Below are positions 1-12,122 of a DNA stretch of 64,000 bases, one piece after another (the first letter of the stretch is position 1; every line of letters begins with the position of its first letter). The DNA comes from Nitrospira sp. (GTDB lineage Bacteria; Nitrospirota; Nitrospiria; Nitrospirales; Nitrospiraceae): assembly GCA_024331125.1 (NCBI GenBank), contig JANDJI010000001.1, positions 714,001 to 778,000 of the forward strand. Direction: 5' to 3'. The notes under the pieces were generated by a model. It did no database searches and was not told where the DNA came from. It saw nothing but the letters and a program-made list of their open reading frames with translations. A program made the translations under genes and the position numbers.

Positions 1-788
1 AAGTGCTCGAGAATTTCCGGCGGCGTCGCTTCAGGGCTCGTATCCAATATGACTTCGTCGATACTGAAGGCGAAACTGCCTGAACGGTGCAAAGCGACGC
101 CCGGCTCCATATTGATGAATTCGCCGACGCCCAGATCATGCGGGCCGTCAAATCCCGCCGCCCCCCAGGCTTCAAGGCGAAACTGCGGACTCAAATCGTT
201 GTCATCGTCGCTCTGGCTGTAACTGAGCAGCACTTTCGGTAGACGAATTTCCACCGGCTTGCCGGCAAATCGCGGGTCGGTGTTTTGAACCACTCTCCGC
301 GTCGTCGGATGGAGCATCCCCGGCAGCCATTCGTCGCCGAGAGAAAACGTCAGGGCATCGACCAACAGCTCAAGGCGAAATTTGAGACCCGGATAATCCG
401 AGACGTCGGCAGGTGTCGGCTCGGTGGGACGCAGATCATTCAGCACGCCGGCCACTTGAGGCAAACTGCCGTCGGCGGAGGAATTAACGACTGTGTCGAT
501 GAACGCGGCCCCGTCGCGTGGAACGACGAGGCGGAACCGCATCCGCACGCCGTTCCAGCGAAACCGGCCGCCCCTGCCGCCCGGGGGTTCATGGATGATT
601 TCGGTCCCGCCGCCGGGGCCATCCACCGAGCAGGTACCACTGTAGAGAATCGCCTGCGGACCGACCTGCGTCCGCAGTTCATCGACAGAGATGATGGAGA
701 GATAGCGCTGGATATGGTCGGGAAAATCGAACCCCACGAGATAGTGGGGAGCCAACAAGTCAAAGAGGCCTAGGCGCTGGACCGTCAA
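1..788 (-). CDS. Hypothetical protein, C-terminus beyond window
   Basis: An uninterrupted frame runs from a TTG start to the left edge, giving 262 codons with the C-terminal part missing. The TTG is the only likely start: an in-frame TGA lies about 50 bases upstream, and a purine-rich GGGGAG sits 8 bases before it. The product starts roughly as (M)TVQRLGLFDLLAPHYLVG and is rich in beta-type hydrophobic/charged alternation, with no signal peptide or membrane segment. I do not recognise the family. A long acidic Asp-rich stretch (SDDDNDLS) occurs near codon 200. The opposite-strand frames over the same bases look like shadows. No function is proposed. Confidence 0.6.
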   Translation of the reverse strand, partial: MTVQRLGLFDLLAPHYLVGFDFPDHIQRYLSIISVDELRTQVGPQAILYSGTCSVDGPGGGTEIIHEPPGGRGGRFRWNGVRMRFRLVVPRDGAAFIDTVVNSSADGSLPQVAGVLNDLRPTEPTPADVSDYPGLKFRLELLVDALTFSLGDEWLPGMLHPTTRRVVQNTDPRFAGKPVEIRLPKVLLSYSQSDDDNDLSPQFRLEAWGAAGFDGPHDLGVGEFINMEPGVALHRSGSFAFSIDEVILDTSPEATPPEILEH

Positions 789-1089
789 GGTATTCTCTCC
801 CCACTCGGATCGTTGCTTTTCCGAGGAAGATGTATTTCAGCAAACACTGCCGTCGACTGACCAGAACCTGCGGTGGCGCCTTGATCCGATGATCTGAAAT
901 CAGGGCTGCACGTTCCTACATGCCCACGACCCGACATTCCCTCTCTTTTGGTATCCACCCTGCACGTAGAAACAGGTAGCGATCTTTACCATGATGCTCA
1001 CGATGATGTAAAGGATGAGGCAAAGGTCTCCTGAACGGGAGCAAAAGGGAGCAAGAACATGCCGGATAAAGCGGTGAGGCTGAGACAGA
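789..1089. other. Intergenic region, nothing recognised
   Basis: About 300 bases separate the aroC stop codon from the start of the truncated leftmost gene. I see no convincing hairpin followed by a T-run, no tRNA cloverleaf and no good coding frame. The promoter of the leftmost gene should lie here, but no clear -35/-10 pair stands out. Confidence 0.4.
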
Positions 1090-2253
1090 CTACGCGTCGG
1101 ACGGATCAGGGTTGACCTTTGAGACTGACTTTTCGCTCCCGGATGCCGCGCCCCTCGTCAACGAGCCGGCGATTTTCGGCGTCTTCGTGCTCACGTCGGC
1201 ATTTTGCGCGCGGTGCAGCAGCGCGTGATCGATCAGCACCAACGCCATCATGGCCTCCGCGATCGGCGTGGCACGGATGCCGACGCAGGGATCGTGACGG
1301 CCCTGCGTTTCGACCGTCACCGGCTTGCCCTGCTTGTCGATCGAGCGGCGGGGAATGCGGATGCTTGACGTCGGCTTGAGACCGATCGTGACGATGATGT
1401 CCTGGGCCGTCGAAATCCCGCCGAGAATGCCGCCGGCGTGGTTGGTGACAAACCCTTCAGGCGTGAGTTCGTCGCCGTGTTCGGACCCGCGCTGCGCCAC
1501 CGATGCAAACCCGGCTCCGATTTCGACCGCTTTCACCGCGTTGATGCTCATCATGGCCCCGGCCAGGTCGGCATCCAGCTTCGCATAGACCGGCGCCCCC
1601 CATCCCACCGGCACGCGCTCGGCCACCACCCTGATCTTCGCCCCGACCGAATCGCCGGACTTCCGCAGCTCGTCCATGAACGATTCGAGCGTCGAGACCA
1701 TCTCAGCATTGGCAGCGAAGAACGGATTGCCGTCCACGATGTCCCATCCCTGAAACGGAATTTCGATCGGCCCAAGCTGGGTCAAATGGCCGCGAATCAG
1801 AATGCCGTGTTTCTCGGAGAGCCATTTTCTGGCGATGGCTCCGGCCGCCACCCGCACGGCGGTTTCCCGCGCCGAGGCCCTCCCTCCGCCACGGTGATCC
1901 CGAATCCCATACTTCTGCCAATAGGTGTAATCGGCGTGCCCGGGCCGGAAGGTATCGATCAGATTGCCGTAGTCTCGACTCCGCTGGTCTTCGTTGCGAA
2001 TCAGGAGAGCGACCGGCGTGCCGGTCGTCTTTCCTTCGAAAACGCCGGAGAGAATTTCAACCGTATCCGATTCCTGCCGTTGCGTGACGTGGCGCGAGGT
2101 GCCGGGTTTCCGCCGATCGAGATCGCGCTGAATATCCGCGACGGACAGTTCCAACCCGGGCGGACATCCGTCCACCACGCAGCCGATCGCGGGCCCATGG
2201 CTTTCGCCGAACGAGGTGACCGTGAAGAGCCTGCCGAACGTATTGCCGGCCAT
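1090..2253 (-). CDS. aroC: Chorismate synthase
   Basis: AroC converts 5-enolpyruvylshikimate 3-phosphate to chorismate using reduced FMN, the last common step of aromatic amino acid synthesis in the cytoplasm. The 387-residue product starts [20 protein letters not shown], the typical N-terminus, and carries the other family signatures [11 protein letters not shown] and [14 protein letters not shown] placed the start at the ATG 5 bases after the aspS stop; a longer in-frame version would run back into aspS and is not conserved-looking. The last 35 or so residues (Ser/Lys-rich) form a tail beyond the usual core. It is the last gene of the guaB-guaA-rluB-aspS-aroC run and is probably cotranscribed. 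Confidence 0.96.
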   Translation of the reverse strand: MAGNTFGRLFTVTSFGESHGPAIGCVVDGCPPGLELSVADIQRDLDRRKPGTSRHVTQRQESDTVEILSGVFEGKTTGTPVALLIRNEDQRSRDYGNLIDTFRPGHADYTYWQKYGIRDHRGGGRASARETAVRVAAGAIARKWLSEKHGILIRGHLTQLGPIEIPFQGWDIVDGNPFFAANAEMVSTLESFMDELRKSGDSVGAKIRVVAERVPVGWGAPVYAKLDADLAGAMMSINAVKAVEIGAGFASVAQRGSEHGDELTPEGFVTNHAGGILGGISTAQDIIVTIGLKPTSSIRIPRRSIDKQGKPVTVETQGRHDPCVGIRATPIAEAMMALVLIDHALLHRAQNADVSTKTPKIAGSLTRGAASGSEKSVSKVNPDPSDA

Positions 2254-2258
2254 GAAGA

Positions 2259-4025
2259 CTACTCGACCAAATCCAGCTTGATGCGCAGCTCTTTCAACTG
2301 ATCGGCGCTCACCGCCGACGGCGCGTCGGTCAGCGGACATTGTGCGCGCTGCGTCTTGGGGAACGCGATCACGTCGCGGATGGACTCCGCGCCGCCGAGC
2401 AACATGACCAACCGATCGAGGCCGAACGCGATCCCTCCGTGGGGCGGCGCGCCGAAATCCAGCGCCTCCAACAGGAACCCGAACTTGGCATGAGCCTGCT
2501 CCTTACCGATGCCGAGCAGATCAAGAATTTTGAGCTGGACCTCGCTCCGATGGTTTCGGATGCTGCCGCCGCCGATTTCATTGCCGTTGAGCACCATGTC
2601 ATAGGCCTTCGCCCGGACTTTCAAAGGATCGGAATCCAGAAGGGCCAGGTCTTCGTCCATCGGCGCGGCGAAGGGATTGTGCATGAACACGTACCGTTTT
2701 TCTTCCGGCGAATAGTCGAGCAGGGGAAACTCGGTGACCCAAAGCGGCTTCCACGACGCCTTGTCGATTAACTGCAATTCTTCTCCCAGGAGCAATCTGA
2801 TCCGGCCCAGCACGTCGTGCACGACGGCCGGCTTGTCCGCGCCGAATAGGACCAGATCTCCCGCCTGGGCTTCCGGCAAGGCGGCTCTGAACGCCGACGC
2901 GTCGAGAAATTTGGCGATGACCGATTCCAACTGGCCCTCTCCCGTCACCTTGAGCCAGGCCAATCCCTTGGCGCCGAAACTCTTGGCGGTTTCTCCCAAG
3001 GCGTCGATTCTCGTCCGGGACAGAGCGGCGCCGCCCTTGACAATCAGGGCCTTGACGATGCCCCCCTTCGCCGCCGCCTCTTGAAAAACTTTGAACCGGC
3101 TTTCCGCGCCAAACGCCGTCAGGTCGTAAAGCGGCATGTCGAAACGCAGATCGGGCTTGTCGGAGCCGTAGCGTCCCACCGCCTCGGCGTAGGTCAGGCG
3201 AGGAAACGGCATCGGCAATTGCACGCCGCCCGCTTCGCGGAACATCGTCACGATCATCCGCTCCATCAGGTCCATCACCTGTTCGCGATCGACGAACGAC
3301 AGTTCGAGGTCGATCTGGGTGAACTCCGGTTGCCGGTCGTTGCGGAGATCTTCATCCCGAAAACAGCGGGCGATTTGATAGTATCGATCGACGCCGCCGA
3401 CCATCAGAATTTGTTTAAAAAGCTGCGGCGACTGGGGCAGGGCAAAAAACTGACCGGGATTGACCCGACTCGGCACCAAATAGTCCCGCGCCCCTTCCGG
3501 CGTGCTCTTGGTCAAGATGGGCGTTTCGACCTCGAGAAACCCGTTGGCGTTGAGAAATCCTCGGGCGGCCTGCGCGACGGCGTGCCGCAAAGCCAGCAAC
3601 CGTTGCATCTTCGGACGGCGCAGATCGAGATACCGATATTTGAGGCGAACGGCCTCCGTCACCTCGGCCTCGTCCTCGATGAGAAACGGCGGCGTGTCGG
3701 CTTCGTTCAGAATCTCCACTTCGTCGGCGAACACTTCGATCTCGCCGGTGGACAGATTTGGATTCTTGGACTCTTCCGGACGAGCCGTGACCCGGCCGGC
3801 AATCGACACGACACACTCGCTCCGCAACGCATGAGCGGCTTTATGCACGGCGGCATTGTGCTCGGCATTGAACACGACCTGAGTGATACCGGTTCGATCG
3901 CGCAGATCGATGAACATGACGGCGCCGTGATCCCTCCGCCGCTGGACCCAGCCGTTCAACACCACCGACTGCCCGACCTGTCTCTTCGTCAACTCCCCGC
4001 ACCGATGTGTCCGCAGCTTCATCAT
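2259..4025 (-). CDS. aspS: Aspartyl-tRNA synthetase
   Basis: Class II synthetase that charges tRNA-Asp (or Asp/Asn tRNAs in non-discriminating forms). The 588-residue length is normal for the bacterial type with a GAD insertion domain. Visible parts are an N-terminal OB-fold anticodon-binding region ([10 protein letters not shown]), motif 2 around [16 protein letters not shown], and motif 3 around [13 protein letters not shown]. The start ATG overlaps the stop of the upstream pseudouridine synthase gene by one base (TAATG), and a second ATG follows directly, so translational coupling is likely. Whether it is discriminating cannot be decided here, because no asnS or gatCAB genes lie in the window. 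Confidence 0.97.
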   Translation of the reverse strand: MMKLRTHRCGELTKRQVGQSVVLNGWVQRRRDHGAVMFIDLRDRTGITQVVFNAEHNAAVHKAAHALRSECVVSIAGRVTARPEESKNPNLSTGEIEVFADEVEILNEADTPPFLIEDEAEVTEAVRLKYRYLDLRRPKMQRLLALRHAVAQAARGFLNANGFLEVETPILTKSTPEGARDYLVPSRVNPGQFFALPQSPQLFKQILMVGGVDRYYQIARCFRDEDLRNDRQPEFTQIDLELSFVDREQVMDLMERMIVTMFREAGGVQLPMPFPRLTYAEAVGRYGSDKPDLRFDMPLYDLTAFGAESRFKVFQEAAAKGGIVKALIVKGGAALSRTRIDALGETAKSFGAKGLAWLKVTGEGQLESVIAKFLDASAFRAALPEAQAGDLVLFGADKPAVVHDVLGRIRLLLGEELQLIDKASWKPLWVTEFPLLDYSPEEKRYVFMHNPFAAPMDEDLALLDSDPLKVRAKAYDMVLNGNEIGGGSIRNHRSEVQLKILDLLGIGKEQAHAKFGFLLEALDFGAPPHGGIAFGLDRLVMLLGGAESIRDVIAFPKTQRAQCPLTDAPSAVSADQLKELRIKLDLVE

Positions 4026-4843
4026 TACGCCACTTTCGTTTTCTTCGAACGGGCCCAGCCCTCTCGTCGAACAGGGCGTTTCGGACGAACGGGCGCTCCT
4101 CCTCGTTCAACCATCTCGACACGTTCCTCGACCAACGCCCGCAGCGCGTTGGCTTCCCGATCGGTCAAAAACCGAAACGCTCCCGACTCCAACCGCCCCA
4201 ATGACAGCGGCCCCATTTTCACCCTGGTCAGTCGAATGACCGGATGGCCGACCGCTTCCAACATCCGTTTGACTTGATGCTTGCGTCCCTCGCGAATCGT
4301 GATCTCCAGCCAGGAATTCTGCTCCGCCTTCCCGACTTTTTTCACCTGGGCCGGCGCGGTCATGCCGTCATCGAGCCGCACCCCGTCCTCCAATTGCCGG
4401 ATCTCATCGTCGGTCAGCACGCCTTTCACTTTAATGAGGTACGTCTTCGCCACCCCGTAACGAGGATGGAGCAACGCCTGAGCCAACGCCCCGTGGTTCG
4501 TCAACAGCATGAGGCCTTCGCTGTCAAAATCGAGACGGCCGACCGGAAAGACACGGACCGATACCCCGCGAAGCAAGTCCTTCACGGTCGGTCTGCCCCC
4601 GGGGTCGTCCAGAGTGGACATGACGTGTTTCGGCTTGTTCAACATGAGATAGACGAACGGCTGGACCGCGCGGAGATGTTTTCCATCCACCTTGACGTGG
4701 TCGCGCGAAGGATCGACCTTCGTCCCCAGCTCCGTCACGATCTTCCCGTTGACGGTGACCCGCCCCGCCGCAATCAGTCGCTCCGCCTTGCGGCGGGACG
4801 CGAGCCCTGTCCCGGCGATGAGTTTTTGCAGCCTGACTTCCAT
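4025..4843 (-). CDS. rluB: RsuA/RluB-family 23S rRNA pseudouridine synthase
   Basis: The 272-residue protein has an N-terminal S4 RNA-binding domain ([20 protein letters not shown]) followed by the RsuA-type catalytic domain with the [15 protein letters not shown] motif that holds the catalytic Asp. RluB-type enzymes modify U2605 of 23S rRNA (E. coli numbering). The C-terminal 35 residues are Arg/Lys-rich, as often seen in RluB. A close relative such as RsuA or RluE cannot be fully excluded, but the S4 domain and length favour RluB. It lies between guaA (37-base gap) and aspS (one-base overlap), so it belongs to the gua-asp run. Confidence 0.88.
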   Translation of the reverse strand: MEVRLQKLIAGTGLASRRKAERLIAAGRVTVNGKIVTELGTKVDPSRDHVKVDGKHLRAVQPFVYLMLNKPKHVMSTLDDPGGRPTVKDLLRGVSVRVFPVGRLDFDSEGLMLLTNHGALAQALLHPRYGVAKTYLIKVKGVLTDDEIRQLEDGVRLDDGMTAPAQVKKVGKAEQNSWLEITIREGRKHQVKRMLEAVGHPVIRLTRVKMGPLSLGRLESGAFRFLTDREANALRALVEERVEMVERGGAPVRPKRPVRREGWARSKKTKVA

Positions 4844-4880
4844 CCGCTCCGTCTTCTCCTCTCAAGCTTTGGAAGCAGTC

Positions 4881-6437
4881 CTACTCCCATTCGATCGTAG
4901 CGGGCGGCTTCGAGCTGACGTCATAGACCACCCGGTTGACGCCCTTGACTTCGTTGATGATCCGATTCGACATCCGGCCCAGCACCTCATCGGGAATCTT
5001 CGCCCAGTCGGCGGTCATGCCGTCCACGCTCGTGACGGCCCGAATCGCGATGACGTGCTCGTAGGTCCGCCGGTCGCCCATGACGCCGACCGTTCGAACG
5101 GGCAACAACACCGCGAACGCCTGCCAGATGTCTCGATAGAGGCCGGCCTCGCGAATTTCCTGATCGACGACGGCTTCAGCCGCGCGAAGAATCGCCAACC
5201 GTTCCGGCGTCACGGCCCCCAACACTCGGATCGCAAGACCAGGTCCCGGAAACGGCTGCCGCCAAATAATCTCATCCGGCAACCCCAATTCTTTCCCCAA
5301 CACCCGCACTTCGTCTTTGAAAAGCTCCCGCAAGGGCTCGATGATCTTCAGGCGCATCCGCGCCGGCAGTCCGCCGACGTTATGATGCGTTTTGATCGTG
5401 GCCGACGGGCCTTTGAAACTGACGCTCTCGATCACGTCGGGATAGAGCGTCCCCTGCACAAGATAGGCCGCGTCTTTCAGTTTCTTGGACTCCGCCTCGA
5501 AATGCTTGATGAATTGCCGGCCGATGATCTTGCGCTTCCGTTCCGGGTCCGTCACGTTTTTGAGAGCGGCCAAAAACTGCTTCGTGCCGTCGATGACGCG
5601 CAGGTTGAGATGCATCTGCGAGGCGAACGTCTTCTCCACCTGCCGACGCTCGCCGGCCCGCAACACGCCGTTGTCCACGAAGATGCACGTGAGCTGGTCG
5701 CCGACGGCTCGGTGCGTCAGCGCGGCGGCGACCGACGAATCCACGCCGCCGCTCAGCGCGCAGATCACCCGATCCCGTCCGACCCGTTCTCGGATTTGCC
5801 GGACGGCCGTCTCCACGTAGGACTGCATAGTCCAGGTCGGTTTGCAGCCGCAAATTTCAAAGACGAAATTGCGGAGGATCGCCGCTCCTTCCGGCGTATG
5901 GGCGACTTCGGGATGAAATTGCAGGCAATAAATCCGCCGTTTCGAATCCTCCCGCTTCATCGCTGCGATCGGTGAATTGTCCGTGTGGGCGATGGCGCGA
6001 AACCCGGGCGGCAGACGTTCGATTCGGTCGCCGTGCGACATCCACACGACCGTGGAACCGTCCTTCCCGATCCCCTTGAACAGGCCACCCGCGTCGTCGA
6101 TCGTCAGATCGGCCCGCCCGTACTCCCGGCGGTCCGACTTGGCAACGTCGCCGCCCGACAGATGGGTGATCAACTGCATGCCGTAACAGATGCCCAGAAT
6201 GGGAATGCCCTGATCGAGCAACGTTTTATCGACGGTCGGCGCGTTTTTTTCATAGACGCTGGAAGGCCCCCCCGACAGCACGATACCCTGCGGCCGATAA
6301 GCCAGAATCGTGGCCGGCGGCACCGTGCAGGGGAGAATCTGGGAATAGACCCGCGCTTCGCGGATCCGGCGGGCGATCAGTTGGGTGTATTGCGAACCGA
6401 AATCAAGGACCAGGATTCTATCGTGCCAGAGTTCCAT
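4881..6437 (-). CDS. guaA: GMP synthase (glutamine-hydrolysing)
   Basis: GuaA aminates XMP to GMP with glutamine and ATP, the final step of guanine nucleotide synthesis. The 518-residue product starts [20 protein letters not shown]. The N-terminal class I glutaminase has the nucleophile Cys in GICYGMQ and a downstream His-x-Glu in FHPEVAH. The ATP pyrophosphatase P-loop is [11 protein letters not shown], and the C-terminal dimerisation domain ends [10 protein letters not shown], the usual terminus. The frame stays open further upstream, but the extra 61 residues are not GuaA-like, so I used the internal ATG. It follows guaB by 44 bases, forming a guanine-synthesis pair. Confidence 0.97.
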   Translation of the reverse strand: MELWHDRILVLDFGSQYTQLIARRIREARVYSQILPCTVPPATILAYRPQGIVLSGGPSSVYEKNAPTVDKTLLDQGIPILGICYGMQLITHLSGGDVAKSDRREYGRADLTIDDAGGLFKGIGKDGSTVVWMSHGDRIERLPPGFRAIAHTDNSPIAAMKREDSKRRIYCLQFHPEVAHTPEGAAILRNFVFEICGCKPTWTMQSYVETAVRQIRERVGRDRVICALSGGVDSSVAAALTHRAVGDQLTCIFVDNGVLRAGERRQVEKTFASQMHLNLRVIDGTKQFLAALKNVTDPERKRKIIGRQFIKHFEAESKKLKDAAYLVQGTLYPDVIESVSFKGPSATIKTHHNVGGLPARMRLKIIEPLRELFKDEVRVLGKELGLPDEIIWRQPFPGPGLAIRVLGAVTPERLAILRAAEAVVDQEIREAGLYRDIWQAFAVLLPVRTVGVMGDRRTYEHVIAIRAVTSVDGMTADWAKIPDEVLGRMSNRIINEVKGVNRVVYDVSSKPPATIEWE

Positions 6438-6481
6438 TTTGATACGGTCAGGGGCGAGGGGTGAAATAGAAGGGGCCGCAA

Positions 6482-8009
<1,528 letters not shown>

Positions 8010-8037
8010 ACGTCCTTGGTTTCTCGACCGACCGGCG

Positions 8038-11022
8038 TCACGGCTCTCGGCCTTCCGGCCGTTGAACCAACTCGTCGGTCGCCTCGGCTTCTTCCTGAAG
8101 CCGTTCGCTCCCTTCCTCGGCCGGCATGAATTGCTGCACCCTGGTATTTCCGCTGTCCACGACGTAGACGCTGCCTTTGGCGTCCACGGCGATCCCGTAG
8201 GGGAAGTTGAACTGCCCGCCCCCGTTGCCGAACCCCCCCCACTGCGTGATGAAGTTGCCTTCCCGATCGAACTTCTCCACGCGATGGTTTCCGGTATCCG
8301 TCACGTACACGTCCCCGGCGTGGTCGACGGCGATGCCCCACGGCGATCGAAGCTGTCCGGCCTCCCGGGCCAGCGCGCTGCTGGCGTGCCCGGCCTCGGG
8401 GCTGCCGCCCCATTTGGTCAGCAATTGCGGCAACACGTTGGTGCTGGTGTCGAACTTCTGAATGCGATGATTTCCCATGTCCACGACGTAGACCGATCCG
8501 TCTTCCTGGTCGACGGCGACGCCGCGAGGAAAATAGAATTGGCCGTCTCCGCTCCCGAAACTCCCCCAGGCCATGATGAATTCGCCGCTCATGTCGAATT
8601 TCTGCACGCGGAAGTTCGCGCTGTCCACGACGTACACGAATCCCCGCACGCGATCGATCGCGATGCCCCAGGGGGCGTTGAATTGTCCTTCGCCGTTGCC
8701 GCGCGAGCCGAACTTCATCAGGTAGCCGCCCAACTTGCCGTCGAATTTTTGAACCCGGTGATTGTTCGTATCCACCACCCAGACATCGCCGTTTCCGTCG
8801 CAGGCGATGCCGGTCGGATTGTGGAAATTGGCGTTGGCCGATCCGAAATTGCCCCAGAGAATGATGAAATTCCCCGCGTTGTCGAACTTCTGAATGCGAT
8901 TATTGCCGTTGTCGACCACGAACAGACAGCCCTGCTGATCGACGCACAGGCCGTACATCGGCGCCATGAACTCGCCGCCGTGGAGCAGCGAGGCGCCCCG
9001 CCCCGGCTTTCCCCACTTGGCGACGCACACGTAGCCGGACGTGTTGAGGAGAATGGTGGCGCTGGCGGGCGTGGAAATGTTGTTGCCCACGTCCTTGAAC
9101 CACACATAGATCGTTTTCTGCCCGTCGCCCGGAGACAGGATGAAGGGGATCGTCGCGCCGAACTTCACGGCCGGCTCTACTTCGACCCAGCCGGGCGTGC
9201 CCGCCATCGGCGTCAAGGGACTCTCGGAAATGAAATAGGCTCCCACGCCGGTGTCGATATCGTTGGCCGAAATGGTGACCATCACTTCCGGCGAATTGGT
9301 CATGAACGCGCCGTGGTTGATGACGGCGTAGGGATTCTGCGGCGCCGTAATGTCGATGAGCACCGGCGTCGCCGTGACTTCTTCGGACAAGGAGCTTTCC
9401 CGTCCGTCTTCGAACAACGCCGTCACGGCGTAGAAATAAGGGACGTCGTTGGTCAAGCCCGCGTGGGTATAGGGGTTGGTCACGCCTTCGATCTTCGTCG
9501 CGCTCTGCGTCGTCAGATGCGGCGCCGTCCCGAAATAGAGGTTGTAGGAGACCGCTCCCGGCACCTCCAGCCAACTCACAAACACTTCGGTGTCCCCGGC
9601 CTTGGCCGCGACGCTGCGCGGCGGCGGGGTATCGTCCCGGACGACCTGTGTCGGCTCCTCTTTTCCTCGATTCAGCTCTTCTTCGGTGGGAACGAACTTG
9701 AGCACGCGGTTGTTGCCGCTGTCGACCGCATAGACCGCGCCTTCCTTGTCCACGGCGACGCCGTAAGGGAAATTGAGCTGCCCTTCCGCCCGTCCGCGAT
9801 TTCCAAAGGCGCAGAGAAACGTTCCGTTGCCGTCGAACTTTTGAATGCGATGGTTGCCGCTGTCGACCACGTAGACATTGCCCAAGGCGTCGCACGCGAT
9901 GCCCCACGGAGCCTTGAATTGGCCGGGCCCGCTTCCTTCTCGACCCCACTTGGTCAGGAAACTTCCCCTCGCGTCGAACTTTTGGACTCGATTATTGCCT
10001 TCGTCCGCCACGTAGATGTTGCCGACAAAGTCGACCGCCACGCCGCGCGGGAAGAAAAAGGCGCCGTCGAAACTGCCGTCGCGTCCCCATTTGAGCAGAG
10101 GCCGGCCGTCGGACTGGAACTTCTGAATGCGGGCGTTGCTTGTGTCGGAGACGTACACATTGCCGTCCGAATCCGTAGCGACTCCCCAAGGCACGTCGAA
10201 TTTTCCCATCTCGGCCCCGCGCCAGGCGAACCCGAATTTCCCCCAGGCTTTTTGGGCGTTGCCTTCCAAGTCGAATTTTTGAACCCGATTGTTGCCGCTG
10301 TCGGCCACGTAGAGGACGCCCTCCGGCCCGACGGCCAACCCGCGGGGATAATAAAACTGCCCCTCCTGCGAGCTCGGCTCTCCGCCCCATCGGGCCAAAA
10401 ATTTTCCGGTCTTGTCGAACTTTTGAATGGAATGATTGTCGGTGTCGGCAACGTAGATATTGCCGTCCTTGTCGAGCGCGATGCCGGTCGGCGAGCTGAA
10501 CTCCCCGTCCTCGCTGCCCTCTTTTCCGATCACCATGGCCAACAGATAAGGAGAAGGCACGGCCATGACTTCCTGCGACTCGGGGCTTTCGCCCTTGGGC
10601 GTCACCACGGTCACGACATAGTGATAGCAGGTGCCGTTGGCGAGATCGTCGTGCACAAAGGGGCTGGTCACGCCCTCCAAACAAGTCGCTTTCTCCTTTT
10701 TGACGCCGATGACGGTCTTGAAATCCTCTTCACTCGCGATGGGGCGGGTGAGTTCGGAAAACTTGATCTGCACACCCTTCGTAGTCTGGAAATAGAGGTT
10801 GTAATACATAGCGTCCGGCACGGGGTCCCAGGTGATCGTCACCCGCCCGTTTCCGGGTTTGGCCTTGACGTTGACCGGCGCAGGAGGCGGCGCCTCCTCC
10901 TCCGCTACCGGCTCGCCCCCTCCCCATTCACTGTGGATACCGTCAATCATGAGCTCTCGCATGATCCCCCGACGGCCGAACCCGAACAATTCATCCCAGA
11001 GCCACGACTTCGCCACCGCCAT
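8038..11022 (-). CDS. NHL-repeat/fibronectin III protein with two six-repeat propellers
   Basis: The roughly 994-residue product starts with a fibronectin III-like domain (about residues 45-155). Six NHL repeats follow, each with a core such as GNIYVADTDNHSIQKF. Next come a second fibronectin III-like domain and an Ig-like segment, then six more NHL repeats. By eye this makes 6 + 6 repeats, suggesting two six-bladed beta-propellers. NHL propellers usually bind protein, RNA or ligands; no catalytic motif is visible. No signal peptide is evident, which is unusual for this kind of multidomain protein. The start is uncertain: I chose MAVAKSWLWDELFGF (ATG after GAGGTG), but a TTG ten codons upstream and later ATGs are possible. 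Confidence refers to gene and domains, not role. Confidence 0.85.
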   Translation of the reverse strand: MAVAKSWLWDELFGFGRRGIMRELMIDGIHSEWGGGEPVAEEEAPPPAPVNVKAKPGNGRVTITWDPVPDAMYYNLYFQTTKGVQIKFSELTRPIASEEDFKTVIGVKKEKATCLEGVTSPFVHDDLANGTCYHYVVTVVTPKGESPESQEVMAVPSPYLLAMVIGKEGSEDGEFSSPTGIALDKDGNIYVADTDNHSIQKFDKTGKFLARWGGEPSSQEGQFYYPRGLAVGPEGVLYVADSGNNRVQKFDLEGNAQKAWGKFGFAWRGAEMGKFDVPWGVATDSDGNVYVSDTSNARIQKFQSDGRPLLKWGRDGSFDGAFFFPRGVAVDFVGNIYVADEGNNRVQKFDARGSFLTKWGREGSGPGQFKAPWGIACDALGNVYVVDSGNHRIQKFDGNGTFLCAFGNRGRAEGQLNFPYGVAVDKEGAVYAVDSGNNRVLKFVPTEEELNRGKEEPTQVVRDDTPPPRSVAAKAGDTEVFVSWLEVPGAVSYNLYFGTAPHLTTQSATKIEGVTNPYTHAGLTNDVPYFYAVTALFEDGRESSLSEEVTATPVLIDITAPQNPYAVINHGAFMTNSPEVMVTISANDIDTGVGAYFISESPLTPMAGTPGWVEVEPAVKFGATIPFILSPGDGQKTIYVWFKDVGNNISTPASATILLNTSGYVCVAKWGKPGRGASLLHGGEFMAPMYGLCVDQQGCLFVVDNGNNRIQKFDNAGNFIILWGNFGSANANFHNPTGIACDGNGDVWVVDTNNHRVQKFDGKLGGYLMKFGSRGNGEGQFNAPWGIAIDRVRGFVYVVDSANFRVQKFDMSGEFIMAWGSFGSGDGQFYFPRGVAVDQEDGSVYVVDMGNHRIQKFDTSTNVLPQLLTKWGGSPEAGHASSALAREAGQLRSPWGIAVDHAGDVYVTDTGNHRVEKFDREGNFITQWGGFGNGGGQFNFPYGIAVDAKGSVYVVDSGNTRVQQFMPAEEGSERLQEEAEATDELVQRPEGREP

Positions 11023-11073
11023 CACCTCATGGATCCTGGTCGACTGATTCAAAAAACAAGGGATGTTTCAATG

Positions 11074-11102
11074 ATTTAGAAATGGATTGTGGAGTCTAAC
11101 AA
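11074..11102 (-). promoter_or_regulatory. Predicted promoter of the NHL-repeat gene
   Basis: On the minus strand, TTGTTA (11097-11102) and CTAAAT (11074-11079) are 17 bases apart, a fair sigma-70-type pair, and point into the NHL-repeat gene about 50 bases downstream. The surrounding sequence is AT-rich compared with its neighbours. Confidence 0.45.
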
Positions 11103-11197
11103 ACCGCCAAAAAGAGAGTCAAGGAACGGATAGCCGAGGAACACCGCTCAGCCGATCGGCTTTCATGATGAAACCGAAACGTCCCGCAAGGAAGAAC

Positions 11198-12097
11198 TCA
11201 TGTCTGCTCAACCGGTTCGTCAAGAAGCATTCCGTCCGGCTCGGCATCGGCGGTTGGGAGTGCTTTCAACTCCGCTTCCAGCGCCGTTTCGATCTGATCT
11301 CTTTCAGCCTGATCTTCTTCGACGACCGCCTCGGATAACGCGCCGGCCTGATCGACAAGCGCGTCAGCCCGGACCAAATCGGCGATGTGAGCGGAGCCGT
11401 TCGCCGCGAATCTCTCGGCCTCATCCATCGGCAGCGTCGTCTGTTCCGACTCGCCCAACTCTTTGAATTCCCGGAGTGGCGGCAGTTGCGAGAGATCGTT
11501 CAACCCGAAATGCTCAAGAAAATACTTCGTCGTCCCGTACATGATGGGGCGACCCGGCACCTCCTTGCGCCCGACGATCCGAACCAGTTTCCGTTCCAAG
11601 AGAGTCCGTACGACCCCGGACGTTTCGACTCCGCGAATTTCTTCGATTTCCGCCTTCACGATCGGCTGCTTATAGGCGATGATCGCCAGCGATTCGAGCG
11701 CCGACCGCGACAGTTTCGCCGTCGATTTCGATTTATCCAATCGCTTGATCCAGGGCGCATACTCTTGTTTCGTAACCAGCCGAAATCCTCCGGCAACCTC
11801 GACCAGACGAATCCCGCGCCCTTGCTTTCCCAATTCCTCCTCAAGCATGCCGAGCGCCTCGGACACCTCCGCCTTCGTGACGCCCCCGATCACCGTCACA
11901 AGCCGTTGAAGCGACAGAGGCTCCTGCGACACGAACAACAGCGACTCCACAATGCCCTTCAGCTCGCAGGTCTCGAAGGTTCGTGTCGCCGTTTCACGGC
12001 CCGAGGAGGGTTCGCCGCCCGGAGAATCGCCGGCCGACGCGATCTCGGCCGGCTCACTTGCCGATTCAGCCGATGGGGGATTCATCTGATCGATCAT
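11198..12097 (-). CDS. scpB: Segregation and condensation protein B
   Basis: ScpB is the winged-helix kleisin-partner subunit of the SMC-ScpA-ScpB condensin that organises the chromosome. The conserved core (about residues 50-215) has LKGIVESLLFVSQEPLS and the second-wing motif ALESLAIIAYKQPI followed by YGTTKYFLEHFGL. The roughly 299-residue product is longer than usual because of an acidic, Ala-rich C-terminal tail of about 80 residues. I chose the ATG at MIDQMNPP, which has GGGAG 11 bases upstream; an in-frame ATG 15 codons earlier would overlap the scpA end by 20 bases. It lies directly downstream of scpA, as in most bacteria. Confidence 0.93.
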   Translation of the reverse strand: MIDQMNPPSAESASEPAEIASAGDSPGGEPSSGRETATRTFETCELKGIVESLLFVSQEPLSLQRLVTVIGGVTKAEVSEALGMLEEELGKQGRGIRLVEVAGGFRLVTKQEYAPWIKRLDKSKSTAKLSRSALESLAIIAYKQPIVKAEIEEIRGVETSGVVRTLLERKLVRIVGRKEVPGRPIMYGTTKYFLEHFGLNDLSQLPPLREFKELGESEQTTLPMDEAERFAANGSAHIADLVRADALVDQAGALSEAVVEEDQAERDQIETALEAELKALPTADAEPDGMLLDEPVEQT

Positions 12098-12122
12098 TGG
12101 AGGGGCGTCTCCCTTTTTTATT

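Noticed and set aside
8160-10460. Recurring similar DNA segments that look like a dispersed repeat array
   Set aside because: They encode NHL repeat cores and have about 120-150-base spacing with diverged third positions, so the repeat is at the protein level.
8062-11079. A 1005-codon open frame on the plus strand opposite the NHL-repeat gene
   Set aside because: It is the mirror of a GC-rich repeated gene; its translation has no recognisable domain, while the minus strand shows clear NHL repeats.
11149-11176. Palindrome AGCCGATCGGCT and adjacent TTTCATGATGAAA after scpB
   Set aside because: Hairpin potential exists, but there is no T-run on the minus strand, so a terminator call is not supported.
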